A DNA stretch of 9,040 bases from Anaerolineaceae bacterium (GCA_027348305.1 DAIEPS010000065.1:1-9040), one strand, 5' to 3'. Numbered from the stretch's first letter, positions 1 to 6,279 are shown. The notes: generated by a model not told the origin, from the letters alone. Program-made: numbers and translations.

Positions 1-7
1 ACTATGA

Positions 8-616
8 TTACCCCATATCCTGTCTGCCGGCCAACGCCCGCAGCAGGGTATTTTGATCCGCGTATTCAAGGTCGCCGCCCATGGGCAGGCCGCGGGCCAG
101 GCGGGTAATGCGCACGCCCATCGGCATGAGCTGCTGTCTCAGGTAAAGCGCTGTGGCGTCGCCTTCCATGCTAGGGTTGGTCGCCAGGATGATCTCCTTG
201 GCCTCGCCGCTGCGCACACGCTCGAGCAGAGGCTTGATCTTCAGGTCATCAGGTCCAATACCCTCGATGGGAGACAGCGCACCTTGCAGTACGTGGTAGC
301 GGCCGTGAAAGCCGCCTGTGCGTTCGATCGCCAGCACATCCAGCGGATCTTCGACCACGCAGATGGTGCCGTCCGCGCGTTTTTCGTCTTCACAGATCTC
401 GCAGTGTTCCTGGGTGGAGAGGGTAATGTGATAACAGATGGTGCACTGCCCGGTAGCCGTTTTCAAGCCTGTCAGCGCGTTGACCAATTGGCTTGACAGG
501 TCTTCAGGCGCCTTTAAGATATGGAACGCCAGCCGAGACGCGGATTTCGGTCCGATGCCGGGCAGGCGTTCGAGTGCATTGATCAGGTTCTGAATGGGCT
601 GCGGCAGAATGGACAT
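8..616 (-). CDS. recR: Recombination mediator protein RecR
   Basis: RecR acts with RecF/RecO to load RecA onto gapped, SSB-coated DNA. The 202-residue product has the usual family length. It shows an N-terminal helix-hairpin-helix (about residues 8-30, with LPGIGPKSA), a four-cysteine zinc finger (C58, C61, C72, C75), and a TOPRIM domain from about residue 84. The TOPRIM part contains CVVEDPLDV and NPSMEGDATALYL, and the C-terminal part carries the typical RLARGLPMGGDLEYAD segment. It is the last gene of the minus-strand dnaX-ybaB-recR cluster. Its ATG lies only 8 nt after the ybaB stop, with no clear Shine-Dalgarno, so translational coupling to ybaB is likely (inference). No terminator is visible in the 7 bases left before the window edge. 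Family assignment is essentially certain. Confidence 0.97.
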   Translation of the reverse strand: MSILPQPIQNLINALERLPGIGPKSASRLAFHILKAPEDLSSQLVNALTGLKTATGQCTICYHITLSTQEHCEICEDEKRADGTICVVEDPLDVLAIERTGGFHGRYHVLQGALSPIEGIGPDDLKIKPLLERVRSGEAKEIILATNPSMEGDATALYLRQQLMPMGVRITRLARGLPMGGDLEYADQNTLLRALAGRQDMG

Positions 617-624
617 AGGTCAGT

Positions 625-969
625 CTAGAAACCCATGCCTGAAAGTCCACCGGCCAGCGGGCCCATTTTGGTTTCGGCCATCTTGCGTGAATCATCCAGC
701 GCCAGGTTGACGGCACTCAACACCAGGTCCTGCAGCATTTCGGCGTCCGCGTCTTTGATCAATTCGGGGTCAATGATCACTTCTTTGCAGTGCTGGTCGC
801 CGGTCATGGTCACTTTCACGGCGCCACCGCCTGCTGAAGAGGTAACCGTTTCAACGGCCAATTGTTCCTGCGCAATGGCCATTTGTTCCTGCATTTTCTT
901 GATCTGGGCCATCATTCCGCCGCCCATACCACCGCCGCCTCCGGCGGGTCGATTGAATCCTTTTGCCAT
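625..969 (-). CDS. ebfC: YbaB/EbfC family nucleoid-associated protein
   Basis: This is a 114-residue small DNA-binding protein of the YbaB/EbfC family, which forms dimers that bind DNA and is usually encoded between dnaX and recR. The N-terminus is a glycine/methionine-rich stretch (about residues 9-20). The conserved coiled-coil core follows (AQIKKMQEQMAIAQEQL). Next come the beta strands with GGGAVKVTMTGD and the VIIDPELIKDADAEMLQDL segment, and the end is again Gly/Met-rich. A good ribosome-binding site, AGGAG, lies 7-8 nt before the ATG (reverse of about 974-979). It sits 24 nt after dnaX and 8 nt before recR, the classic operon order. The Gly-rich ends are common in this family and probably disordered. 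Its exact role is unsettled even in model bacteria. Confidence 0.95.
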   Translation of the reverse strand: MAKGFNRPAGGGGGMGGGMMAQIKKMQEQMAIAQEQLAVETVTSSAGGGAVKVTMTGDQHCKEVIIDPELIKDADAEMLQDLVLSAVNLALDDSRKMAETKMGPLAGGLSGMGF

Positions 970-993
970 GGTTATTCTCCTAAAAATAAGATG

Positions 994-2607
994 CTATTGG
1001 CGGATCTTGCCGCCCAAATTTAAGGCTGTTCCAACGATGCCGTCTGAATCGACATCAAGATCAACGGAAGAAGACAACTTGCCGCTCACCACGATACACG
1101 AGATGGGCAGGTCCACTTTTAACAAATGATTGATCACCTTGCGTGTGACATCCAGGTTTTCGGCGCTTTCCATTTTTGATCTTAATACTTCGCTGGCAAA
1201 GCCGATCACCAGCACGCCGTCTTTGATCTGGAGGGTTTTATGTGAGTTCAACAGCGCCTCAGTTTGTGAGCGCAGGCTTTTCACTTCGGCGCGGATGGTG
1301 TTCCAGTTGGCCTGGATATCCTGGGCGGTGATCTCACCACCGTTATGCGCCGTGGTGACTACGGGTTGGGCAGCCGCACGCACCGGCTGGGCTTGTTCCT
1401 TTACGGGTTCTTTTTGAACAGACTGTTCCGCGATCTTTGGGGCTGCGTATTCAACGGCCTTTGGTTCAGAAGCAGCAGGTTCAATTTGTCTGACTTGTTT
1501 TACGGTAACCGGTGTTGGAGCAGCGGCTTGAGACCCTTCGACGGCGCGCGCAAAGGCCATTTCAAGCGCCATACCCGGCTGCCACGAGGTGCGGATGTCA
1601 TTGATCGCTTCGTTGAAGAGGCGTATCCATTCCATCAATACAGCCGTCTCAACAGACTGGCTGTGCTTTTGCATCAAGTCTTTGCTCTCTTTGGTGGCAT
1701 CCACCTGTTTATCATTGCCCATGCGGATGAGCAGCAGGTTGCGCAAGTATTCCACCACCTGGCGGGCATATTGGCGTGGGTCGCTTCCGCCATCCAGCGC
1801 GCGGTGGATCACTTCCAGTCCGCGGGCGGCGTCTGATTGTTGAATGGCGTTCACCAGGTCGATGACCAGTTGGTTAGTGGCAGTGCCGAGAACGAGCTGA
1901 GCCAGCTCAAGGGTGATGCGTTCGCCGGTGGAAGCCAGTTGGTCGAGCAGGGAGATGCCGTCGCGCATGGCGCCGGTGGATTGGCGCGCGATCAGGATCA
2001 GGGCTTCTTCGTCCGCGTCAATTTTCTCTTCGGCGCACAATCCTTTGAGGGTTGAAACGATATCCATCACCGGGATGCGTCGGAATTCATGCCGCTGGCA
2101 GCGTGAAAGCACGGTGGCCGGGATCTTGTGAACTTCGGTGGTGGCCAAAATGAAAATGGCGTGCGCAGGGGGTTCTTCAAGCGTTTTTAGGATGGCATTA
2201 AACGCGGCGGTTGAAAGCATGTGGACTTCGTCAATAATATAGACCTTGTATTTGCCGTCCGAGGGAGAGAAGTTGATCTTGTCGCGCAGGTCGCGGATAT
2301 CTTCCACGCTGGTGTTGGAGGCTGCATCGATCTCGATCAGGTCCAGGTAGCGGCCTTCGTTGACAGCAATGCAGTTCTTGCATTCGTCGCAGGGGCGGTT
2401 GGCCAGGTCAGGAGAAAGGCAGTTAACAGCCTTGGCGAGCAGGCGGGCGGTGGTGGTTTTGCCTGTTCCACGCGGGCCGGAGAGCAAATAGGCGTGCCCA
2501 ACCTTATCTGCCTGGATGGCATTGCGCAGGGTTTTGGTGACATGATCCTGGGCGATCACCTGATCCCATTTTCTTGGGCGCCATTTTCGATAAAGAGCCT
2601 GGGTCAT
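994..2607 (-). CDS. dnaX: DNA polymerase III subunit gamma/tau
   Basis: DnaX is the ATPase motor of the clamp loader, which places the beta sliding clamp on primed DNA. The 537-residue protein has an AAA+ module with Walker A GPRGTGKTT (residues 44-52). Zinc-binding cysteines are C73, C76 and C79, probably with C63. Walker B ends in DEVH (126-129), and a sensor/SRC segment, ATTEVHKIPATVLSRC, is at 155-170. The middle collar region is followed by a low-complexity Ala/Gln/Pro/Val linker (about 360-425) and a C-terminal domain. The ATG is preceded by GAGGATG at good spacing. It is the first gene of the dnaX-ebfC-recR unit, with the lamin-tail gene 90 nt upstream on the same strand. I saw no A AAA AAG slippery heptamer for a shorter gamma form; the longest nearby A-run is five bases (about 1411-1415). 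Confidence 0.96.
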   Translation of the reverse strand: MTQALYRKWRPRKWDQVIAQDHVTKTLRNAIQADKVGHAYLLSGPRGTGKTTTARLLAKAVNCLSPDLANRPCDECKNCIAVNEGRYLDLIEIDAASNTSVEDIRDLRDKINFSPSDGKYKVYIIDEVHMLSTAAFNAILKTLEEPPAHAIFILATTEVHKIPATVLSRCQRHEFRRIPVMDIVSTLKGLCAEEKIDADEEALILIARQSTGAMRDGISLLDQLASTGERITLELAQLVLGTATNQLVIDLVNAIQQSDAARGLEVIHRALDGGSDPRQYARQVVEYLRNLLLIRMGNDKQVDATKESKDLMQKHSQSVETAVLMEWIRLFNEAINDIRTSWQPGMALEMAFARAVEGSQAAAPTPVTVKQVRQIEPAASEPKAVEYAAPKIAEQSVQKEPVKEQAQPVRAAAQPVVTTAHNGGEITAQDIQANWNTIRAEVKSLRSQTEALLNSHKTLQIKDGVLVIGFASEVLRSKMESAENLDVTRKVINHLLKVDLPISCIVVSGKLSSSVDLDVDSDGIVGTALNLGGKIRQ

Positions 2608-2658
2608 TGTGTAACATCCTCAAAAGCTGAGTTTTCGTGCTGTTGCCGATCTCACCCC

Positions 2659-2689
2659 ATTTTAACCGATACTGAGCGGGATGATGAAA
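2659..2689 (-). promoter_or_regulatory. Possible dnaX promoter
   Basis: Reading the minus strand, TTTCAT (2689-2684) is followed after 18 nt by TTAAAA (2665-2660), or after 19 nt by TAAAAT (2664-2659). This lies about 52-57 nt before the dnaX start. The match is only moderate. The lamin-tail gene 90 nt upstream is co-directional, with no obvious terminator between, so readthrough is equally possible. Confidence 0.25.
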
Positions 2690-2697
2690 TTCTTAAT

Positions 2698-3174
2698 TCA
2701 GGGGATAAGGTAGCGGGAGCGTTCCTGGCCATCGCTGTCAAACAAAATGGCTTTTCCGCCGGATTTCCATACCGCTTCAGGTGCATTCCAGAAGAGCTCC
2801 ACGGCGGTGTTGACACCGGCGATCGAATAGACATCCACTGCGCCGCCGGGGTAGATGGTCAGGGCCGGGAAGATGAATTTGTTTTTTGAGCCGTTGCTCA
2901 GGCTCCAATCAGTCATGTCAACGGGTTGTTCGCCAACATTCTTGAGACTGATCTTTTCATAGTTGACTTCGCCGGGCATATAGACGGATTGGATCTCAAT
3001 GGTTTTTTGAGTAAGCGGCGGCAGCTTGGTGCTGCCCGTGGTGATGGCAACCGCATTCCCATCCACGGCAGCCAGGGGGGAGGGGTGGAGTGCGTTCCAG
3101 ATGAGAATAACGGCCAGCATGGTGATGGCTGATACCGCAATGTTGATCAAGAGATAAGGGAAGATCTTCTTCAT
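2698..3174 (-). CDS. Membrane-anchored lamin-tail-domain protein
   Basis: The 158-residue product begins with MKK and one hydrophobic helix (about residues 6-28). This is either an uncleaved anchor or a signal peptide, so the rest should lie outside the membrane. Residues about 58-158 match the bacterial lamin tail domain, an immunoglobulin-like fold. Visible marks are ISLKNVGEQPVDMTDWSLS (75-93), FIFPALTIYPGGAVDVYS (100-117), LFWN (127-130), and AVWKSGGKAILFDSDGQERSRY (134-155). These domains occur in secreted or surface proteins and are often attached to nucleases, but none is present here. I chose ATG at 3174 over an in-frame GTG at 3180 because MKK directly precedes the hydrophobic helix; neither start has a strong ribosome-binding site. 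It is co-directional with dnaX and divergent from the NYN gene. Its function is unknown; the domain call is fairly secure. Confidence 0.8.
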   Translation of the reverse strand: MKKIFPYLLINIAVSAITMLAVILIWNALHPSPLAAVDGNAVAITTGSTKLPPLTQKTIEIQSVYMPGEVNYEKISLKNVGEQPVDMTDWSLSNGSKNKFIFPALTIYPGGAVDVYSIAGVNTAVELFWNAPEAVWKSGGKAILFDSDGQERSRYLIP

Positions 3175-3237
3175 TGTCACCCGATTCGCTTAAATGATAG
3201 CATAATATGAGTAGAAAATGTTTTGGATGGATGACCT

Positions 3238-3717
3238 ATGAAAAAATTGATCATTGATGGGCACAACCTGGTGCCGAACATCCCGGGGCTGCACCTAAAG
3301 GATGAAGATGATGAGGCGCGACTGATCGAAGTGGTGCAGGAGTACTGCCGGCTGGCACGGCGCCAGGCCGAGTTGTTCTTTGACGGCGCCCCCCAACCGG
3401 GCGCGAACCGGCGCAAGAGCGGACTGGTGCACGTCCACTATATCAAACTGGGCTATTCCGCTGATGACGCCATCATCCAATATGTGCGCAATCTGGGCAG
3501 CGATAAAGACAATTGGACGGTGGTCAGCTCGGATCACCGCATCCAGAACGCGGCGCTGGCGGTGGGCTGCAAGGTGATGGGTTCGGATGCTTTTTCACGC
3601 CTTATGAACACCACATTCAGCAGCGAGACCGCTGTGCAGCAAAGGCGCGACAAGCCGCCTTCATCAGGTGAAGTGGATGAGTGGCTGGAACTTTTTGGTC
3701 GTGGTAAAAACTCTTAG
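3238..3717 (+). CDS. NYN-domain (YacP-like) RNase family protein
   Basis: The 159-residue protein is a stand-alone NYN/PIN-like domain of the YacP (DUF901) type. The family includes Bacillus Rae1, a ribosome-associated endoribonuclease. The N-terminus KLIIDGHNLV carries the first acidic residue, D7. Further acidic positions typical of PIN-like metal sites are D49 (LFFDGAP), D76/D77 (GYSADDAII) and D99 (VVSSDHRIQNAA). The C-terminal GEVDEWLELFGRGK is a usual ending in this family. GGATGG lies about 8 nt before the ATG. It is transcribed divergently from the lamin-tail gene across a 57-63 nt gap. A hairpin with a short T-run (3831-3863) ends the unit. The nuclease role is inferred from the family; the substrate cannot be read from sequence. 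Confidence 0.88.
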   Translation: MKKLIIDGHNLVPNIPGLHLKDEDDEARLIEVVQEYCRLARRQAELFFDGAPQPGANRRKSGLVHVHYIKLGYSADDAIIQYVRNLGSDKDNWTVVSSDHRIQNAALAVGCKVMGSDAFSRLMNTTFSSETAVQQRRDKPPSSGEVDEWLELFGRGKNS

Positions 3718-3761
3718 ATTATTTTAATGAAATTCCGATAAATAAGGTGTATATTATCCAT

Positions 3762-3866
3762 AAGACACGATTAAAGGTTGAACATAGAGTGTCTTCCATC
3801 TGAATAAGATGGAGTTCCCTCCCTAGAGAGAAGGCAGACATGTCCCCCCCATGCCTGCCTTTTCAT
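3762..3866 (+). ncRNA. Candidate structured RNA of four successive hairpins
   Basis: Four stems follow each other almost without gaps. H1 is AAGACAC (3762-3768) with GTGTCTT (3789-3795). H2 is CCATCT (3796-3801) with AGATGG (3807-3812), loop GAATA. H3 is TTCCCTC with GAGAGAA and one mismatch (about 3815-3832). H4 is the terminator-like hairpin at 3831-3861. A -10-like TATATT lies at 3750-3755, which would place a start near 3762, but no good -35 is visible. It lies 45 nt after the NYN gene, so it may instead be that gene's 3' UTR. I do not recognise an Rfam family. This is a structural inference only. Confidence 0.33.
3831..3866 (+). terminator. Rho-independent terminator after the NYN gene
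   Basis: AAGGCAGACATG (3831-3842) pairs with CATGCCTGCCTT (3850-3861) with one A-C mismatch and a C-rich loop. TTTT (3860-3863), then CATTT, follows. On the opposite strand the stem is followed by TCTCTC rather than a T-run, so the plus direction is preferred. Confidence 0.55.
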
Positions 3867-3893
3867 TTAATCAACAGTGAAAAGATTGTCTTC

Positions 3894-5075
3894 TTAGAGC
3901 AGGGCCAGTTGTTCCTTTTGTGTAGACTCCACCACGATGCAGTCTCCCCCTTTGGATTTGGCAATATATAATGCTTCATCCGCTTGAGTTATGGTCTCTT
4001 CCAATGTCCTTGAAGCAATCCCAAAGCAGGCGATCCCGATGCTTAATGTGCAGCTTATTTTCTTTTTCTGGTAATGTATTTTTTGATTGTGGATCACTTT
4101 TTTTAGCCGTTCAGCAGCCTCAAGAGCGCCGACCTCGGCAGTATCTTGCAGCATGATCAAGAATTCATCTCCGCCCCAGCGGCAGTGCATATCTTCGGTA
4201 CGCAAACTCTTGCGCATCATATCCGAAATTTGGATCAACGCAGCGTCTCCGGCTGAATGGCCGTAATGATCGTTGATATATTTGAATTTATCGACATCCA
4301 TTAAGATGATCGAAAAAACGCCGTTCTTTCTCTCGGCGCGTTTAGCTTCCTGATTGAGACGTTCCTGGGCTGCGCGGCGGTTTAAGGTTTGGGTCAGAAA
4401 ATCAATGCGCGCCGTCTGGGTAAGTTCAACAGATAGACGTTGGGTGACCATGAATACGGAACCCATCGTCCACAGGATCATAAATATCACCGACAGAATG
4501 AAATTGGCTGTCTGCAGCCAGGTATCAGCGAAAATTCCATAACTTGTGTTAACCCCAAAAAGTGCGACACCACGAAAGATTTGAAACAACCCCATCACAA
4601 TAAAGCCCGAACTGGCAAAACGGTGAGAAAACCTCAGCGATTTCGGAGCCTGAATAAGTAAGGTTAATCCGATCAGCAGCATGGTGAAAGCGCCGAACAC
4701 AGATGTCACCAGCGAACGGTAAAGCAAACTTTTTTGAACAAATGAAAAATAGAGAAATGCAGGCAGCAAAAGCAAGACCGCCCAAAAAATAAGCGGCATC
4801 TTTTGCTGAAAATTTAAAAATTTTATGATCCCGTAATAAATAAAAAAAGTACTGAGCGCAGATAGGAGATTGGCGAGGACAATCGAATAAAGATCAGGTA
4901 TCAGACCCCGTCCCATTAACAACCCAAATCCGAGCGCGCAGAGTAAATTGCCTATACCCCAAAAAATGGTCGCCCGGTATTGTTTGACCAGCAAGAAAAG
5001 CAGCAGCATGATCACGGCTGCATTTAAGCTTACTAAACTGACTGAAAACGCCAAGGTACGAAGATCAAGAGGCAT
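3894..5075 (-). CDS. Membrane-bound diguanylate cyclase (GGDEF)
   Basis: The enzyme would make cyclic di-GMP from two GTP at the inner face of the membrane. The 393-residue protein has about seven hydrophobic helices (roughly residues 8-31, 37-56, 63-82, 93-113, 119-142, 155-175, 188-211), forming an undefined membrane sensor. The GGDEF domain runs from about 222 to 385. It contains DFLTQTLNRRA (225-235), the metal-binding MDVDKFKYINDHYGH (259-273), the intact active-site GGDEF (301-305) and SIGIA (345-349). An allosteric inhibitory site RTED (292-295) lies exactly five residues before GGDEF, so product feedback is expected. No EAL, PAS or receiver domain is seen. AAAGG lies about 8-9 nt before the ATG. 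Its codons look more AT-rich than the dnaX operon. It appears to be a single-gene unit, divergent from the PPOX-like gene. The input signal is unknown. Confidence 0.94.
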   Translation of the reverse strand: MPLDLRTLAFSVSLVSLNAAVIMLLLFLLVKQYRATIFWGIGNLLCALGFGLLMGRGLIPDLYSIVLANLLSALSTFFIYYGIIKFLNFQQKMPLIFWAVLLLLPAFLYFSFVQKSLLYRSLVTSVFGAFTMLLIGLTLLIQAPKSLRFSHRFASSGFIVMGLFQIFRGVALFGVNTSYGIFADTWLQTANFILSVIFMILWTMGSVFMVTQRLSVELTQTARIDFLTQTLNRRAAQERLNQEAKRAERKNGVFSIILMDVDKFKYINDHYGHSAGDAALIQISDMMRKSLRTEDMHCRWGGDEFLIMLQDTAEVGALEAAERLKKVIHNQKIHYQKKKISCTLSIGIACFGIASRTLEETITQADEALYIAKSKGGDCIVVESTQKEQLALL

Positions 5076-5180
5076 AAACCCAACCTTTAATTCAGTTATT
5101 TACAGTATAGACCATTTTGCAAGGAGAGTTCCATTAATATTTAAAGAACAATGAATTAATTCTATCTATACAAATGGGTA

Positions 5181-5217
5181 TTGAATTTGGGATTGGCCCA
5201 TGAATTCAAACTATAAT
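5181..5217 (+). promoter_or_regulatory. Possible promoter/operator of the PPOX-like gene
   Basis: A perfect -10 hexamer TATAAT is at 5212-5217, but the -35 is poor (TTGGGA at 5187-5192 with a 19-nt spacer). A 7-bp inverted repeat, TTGAATT (5181-5187) and AATTCAA (5203-5209), flanks the expected -35 zone. That placement would suit a repressor or activator site. The region is AT-rich, so chance is a real alternative. Confidence 0.3.
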
Positions 5218-5297
5218 TAATAAAAACTCTTTTCAACTTACAAATGAGAATAAGTGACTATTGGAATAATCCAGGTGTAGTTTTGAAAGGATCTGCC

Positions 5298-5855
5298 ATG
5301 GCAAAATTTTATGATTCGATCAGTGATCAGATCAAGGATTTTATTGAACATCAGCACATCTTTTTTGTCAGCAGCGCCCCGCTCAGTAGCAGCGGACATG
5401 TGAACCTGTCGCCAAAAGGCCTGGACAGCTTTCGCGTGCTCTCTCCGAACCGCGTCGCCTACATGGATATCATCAGCAGCGGAAACGAGACCTCAGCGCA
5501 CACATTTGAAAACGGACGCATAACCATCATGTTCTGCGCCTTCGAGGGTTCACCGAACATCCTGAGGCTGTTCGGAACCGGGCGCACCGTGCTTTCTAGC
5601 GACCCCGAGTGGGAGAACCTTGCGAAACACTTCAAACTGATTTCAAGCACCAGGCAGATCATCGTGGCCGAGATCAGCAAGGTGCAAACCTCATGCGGAT
5701 ACGGCGTTCCGCTATATGAATACAAAGGCGAACGCGACCATCATTTTAAGTGGGCAGAAAAGATCGGCCCTGATGGCCTGATGGCTTATCGCAACGAGAA
5801 TAACCTGACCAGCATTGACGGTCTGCCCACACCGCTTGGTAACAGTTTGAAATAA
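5298..5855 (+). CDS. Pyridoxamine 5'-phosphate oxidase family flavoprotein
   Basis: The 185-residue protein belongs to the PPOX-like split-barrel flavin-binding family. Members bind FMN (some F420 or heme), and true pyridoxamine-phosphate oxidase activity is only one of many roles. Visible segments are FFVSSAPLSSSGHVNLSPKG (22-41, first strands with the G-x-VNLSPKG turn), VAYMDIISSGNETSAHTFENGRITIMFCAF (53-82) and LRLFGTGRTV (89-98). I start at ATG 5298 because GAAAGGA lies about 7 nt upstream. The same frame is open to an ATG at 5244, but the extra 18 residues do not look like family sequence. It is divergent from the diguanylate cyclase and followed by several hairpins. The substrate is not predictable. 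Confidence 0.88.
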   Translation: MAKFYDSISDQIKDFIEHQHIFFVSSAPLSSSGHVNLSPKGLDSFRVLSPNRVAYMDIISSGNETSAHTFENGRITIMFCAFEGSPNILRLFGTGRTVLSSDPEWENLAKHFKLISSTRQIIVAEISKVQTSCGYGVPLYEYKGERDHHFKWAEKIGPDGLMAYRNENNLTSIDGLPTPLGNSLK

Positions 5856-5866
5856 AGACTATGTTG

Positions 5867-5886
5867 GGGCGACCGGCTGGTCGCCC
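5867..5886. repeat. REP-like perfect hairpin GGGCGACC-GGCT-GGTCGCCC
   Basis: This is an 8-bp perfect inverted repeat with a 4-nt loop, 12 nt after the PPOX-like stop. No T-run follows, so it is not a classic terminator. Similar GGGCGACC palindromes are common as dispersed intergenic repeats in some environmental bacteria (recollection, not checked). It could still stabilise the mRNA 3' end. Confidence 0.5.
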
Positions 5887-5905
5887 TCTAACCTGCCTGG
5901 AAGAT

Positions 5906-5994
5906 TTCCCGAAGTCTGGTTTTTAGACTTCGGAAAAGTGCCCTAAACACGATTATTGCAAGTTTCGGGAATCCAAAAACAGATTCCCGAAACT
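5906..5994. repeat. Two adjacent strong hairpins with interchangeable arms
   Basis: Hairpin one is CCGAAGTCT (5909-5917) with AGACTTCGG (5925-5933), 7-nt loop. Hairpin two is a perfect 13-bp repeat, AGTTTCGGGAATC (5961-5973) with GATTCCCGAAACT (5982-5994), 8-nt loop. TTCCCGAA occurs at both 5906-5913 and 5984-5991. Its complement TTCGGGAA (5964-5971) can pair with either, so alternative folds exist. They lie between the plus-strand PPOX-like gene and the minus-strand tRNA-Ser region. A bidirectional transcription barrier is the simplest reading, although neither has a good T-run. Confidence 0.6.
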
Positions 5995-6000
5995 ATTCTT

Positions 6001-6059
6001 AAAACAAAAAACCCCCGGTGAATAAGAGACCCCCGCAGACTTCAAGTCCGCGGGGGTCT
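6001..6059 (-). terminator. Terminator behind the tRNA-Ser 3'-end copy
   Basis: On the minus strand a 15-bp stem with one mismatch, a 3-nt loop and ACCCCCG...CGGGGGT in its core (plus coordinates 6027-6059) is followed by a second CGGGGGT (6017-6011). A T-rich run TTTTTTGTTTT (6011-6001) comes directly after. The ACCCCCG arm (6057-6051) can pair with either CGGGGGT. Only the second pairing places the stem directly against the T-run. Confidence 0.55.
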
Positions 6060-6068
6060 GATCTGCCT

Positions 6069-6116
6069 GGCGGAGAGAGCCTGCACCCCGCAGGGGCGTG
6101 AGGACTCGAACCCAGA
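6069..6116 (-). pseudogene. Broken copy of the tRNA-Ser 3' end
   Basis: Two blocks repeat the end of the intact tRNA-Ser gene 98 nt away. GGCGGAGAGAG (6069-6079) equals 6167-6177, the 3' acceptor strand and flank. GGACTCGAACCCA (6102-6114) matches the T-arm at about 6180-6192 with one change. Between them sits a 22-nt insert with CGCCCC-TGC-GGGGTG hairpin potential (minus strand), which interrupts the 3' side of the T-stem. No D-arm or anticodon arm is present, so it cannot make a tRNA. Probably a remnant of duplication or integration at the tRNA end (inference). Confidence 0.6.
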
Positions 6117-6137
6117 TAAACCATGATGTAGATATAT

Positions 6138-6162
6138 AAAAACTCCTCCAAAATGGAGGAGT
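6138..6162 (-). terminator. tRNA-Ser terminator
   Basis: A perfect 9-bp stem, ACTCCTCCA (6142-6150) with TGGAGGAGT (6154-6162), has a 3-nt loop. On the minus strand TTTTTATAT follows. It begins 7 nt after the tRNA-Ser 3' end. Confidence 0.85.
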
Positions 6163-6168
6163 CTGAGG

Positions 6169-6254
6169 CGGAGAGAGTGGGATTCGAACCCACGATACCT
6201 TGCGGTATACCCGCTTTCCAAGCGGGCGCGTTAGGCCAACTGCGCTACCTCTCC
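6169..6254 (-). tRNA. tRNA-Ser (anticodon GGA)
   Basis: This is an 86-nt class II tRNA on the minus strand. The acceptor GGAGAGG pairs with TCTCTCC (last pair G-U) and the discriminator is G73. D-arm is GCGC/GCGC; anticodon stem is CCCGC/GCGGG with loop TTGGAAA, giving anticodon GGA (codons UCC/UCU). A long variable arm TACC-GCAA-GGTA marks it as serine, and the T-arm is GTGGG-TTCGAAT-CCCAC. CCA is not encoded. The gene appears monocistronic, with its own promoter and terminator. Confidence 0.97.
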
Positions 6255-6279
6255 AAGGCCTTTATTGTGTAGCGCGCCA

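Noticed and set aside
994..2607. Programmed frameshift for a short gamma form of DnaX
   Set aside because: The longest candidate A-run is CAAAAAG near 1410; it is not the A AAA AAG type and lacks a clear stimulating hairpin.
2221..2889. Open frame of 222 codons on the plus strand
   Set aside because: Covers antisense of dnaX and part of the lamin-tail gene; no recognisable domain.
3762..3866. Cyclic-di-GMP riboswitch for the neighbouring cyclase
   Set aside because: It is on the wrong side of the cyclase gene (its 3' end) and shows none of the GEMM consensus I know.
5244..5297. Upstream ATG extension of the PPOX-like protein
   Set aside because: The extra 18 residues do not fit the family, and the ATG at 5298 has a better ribosome-binding site.
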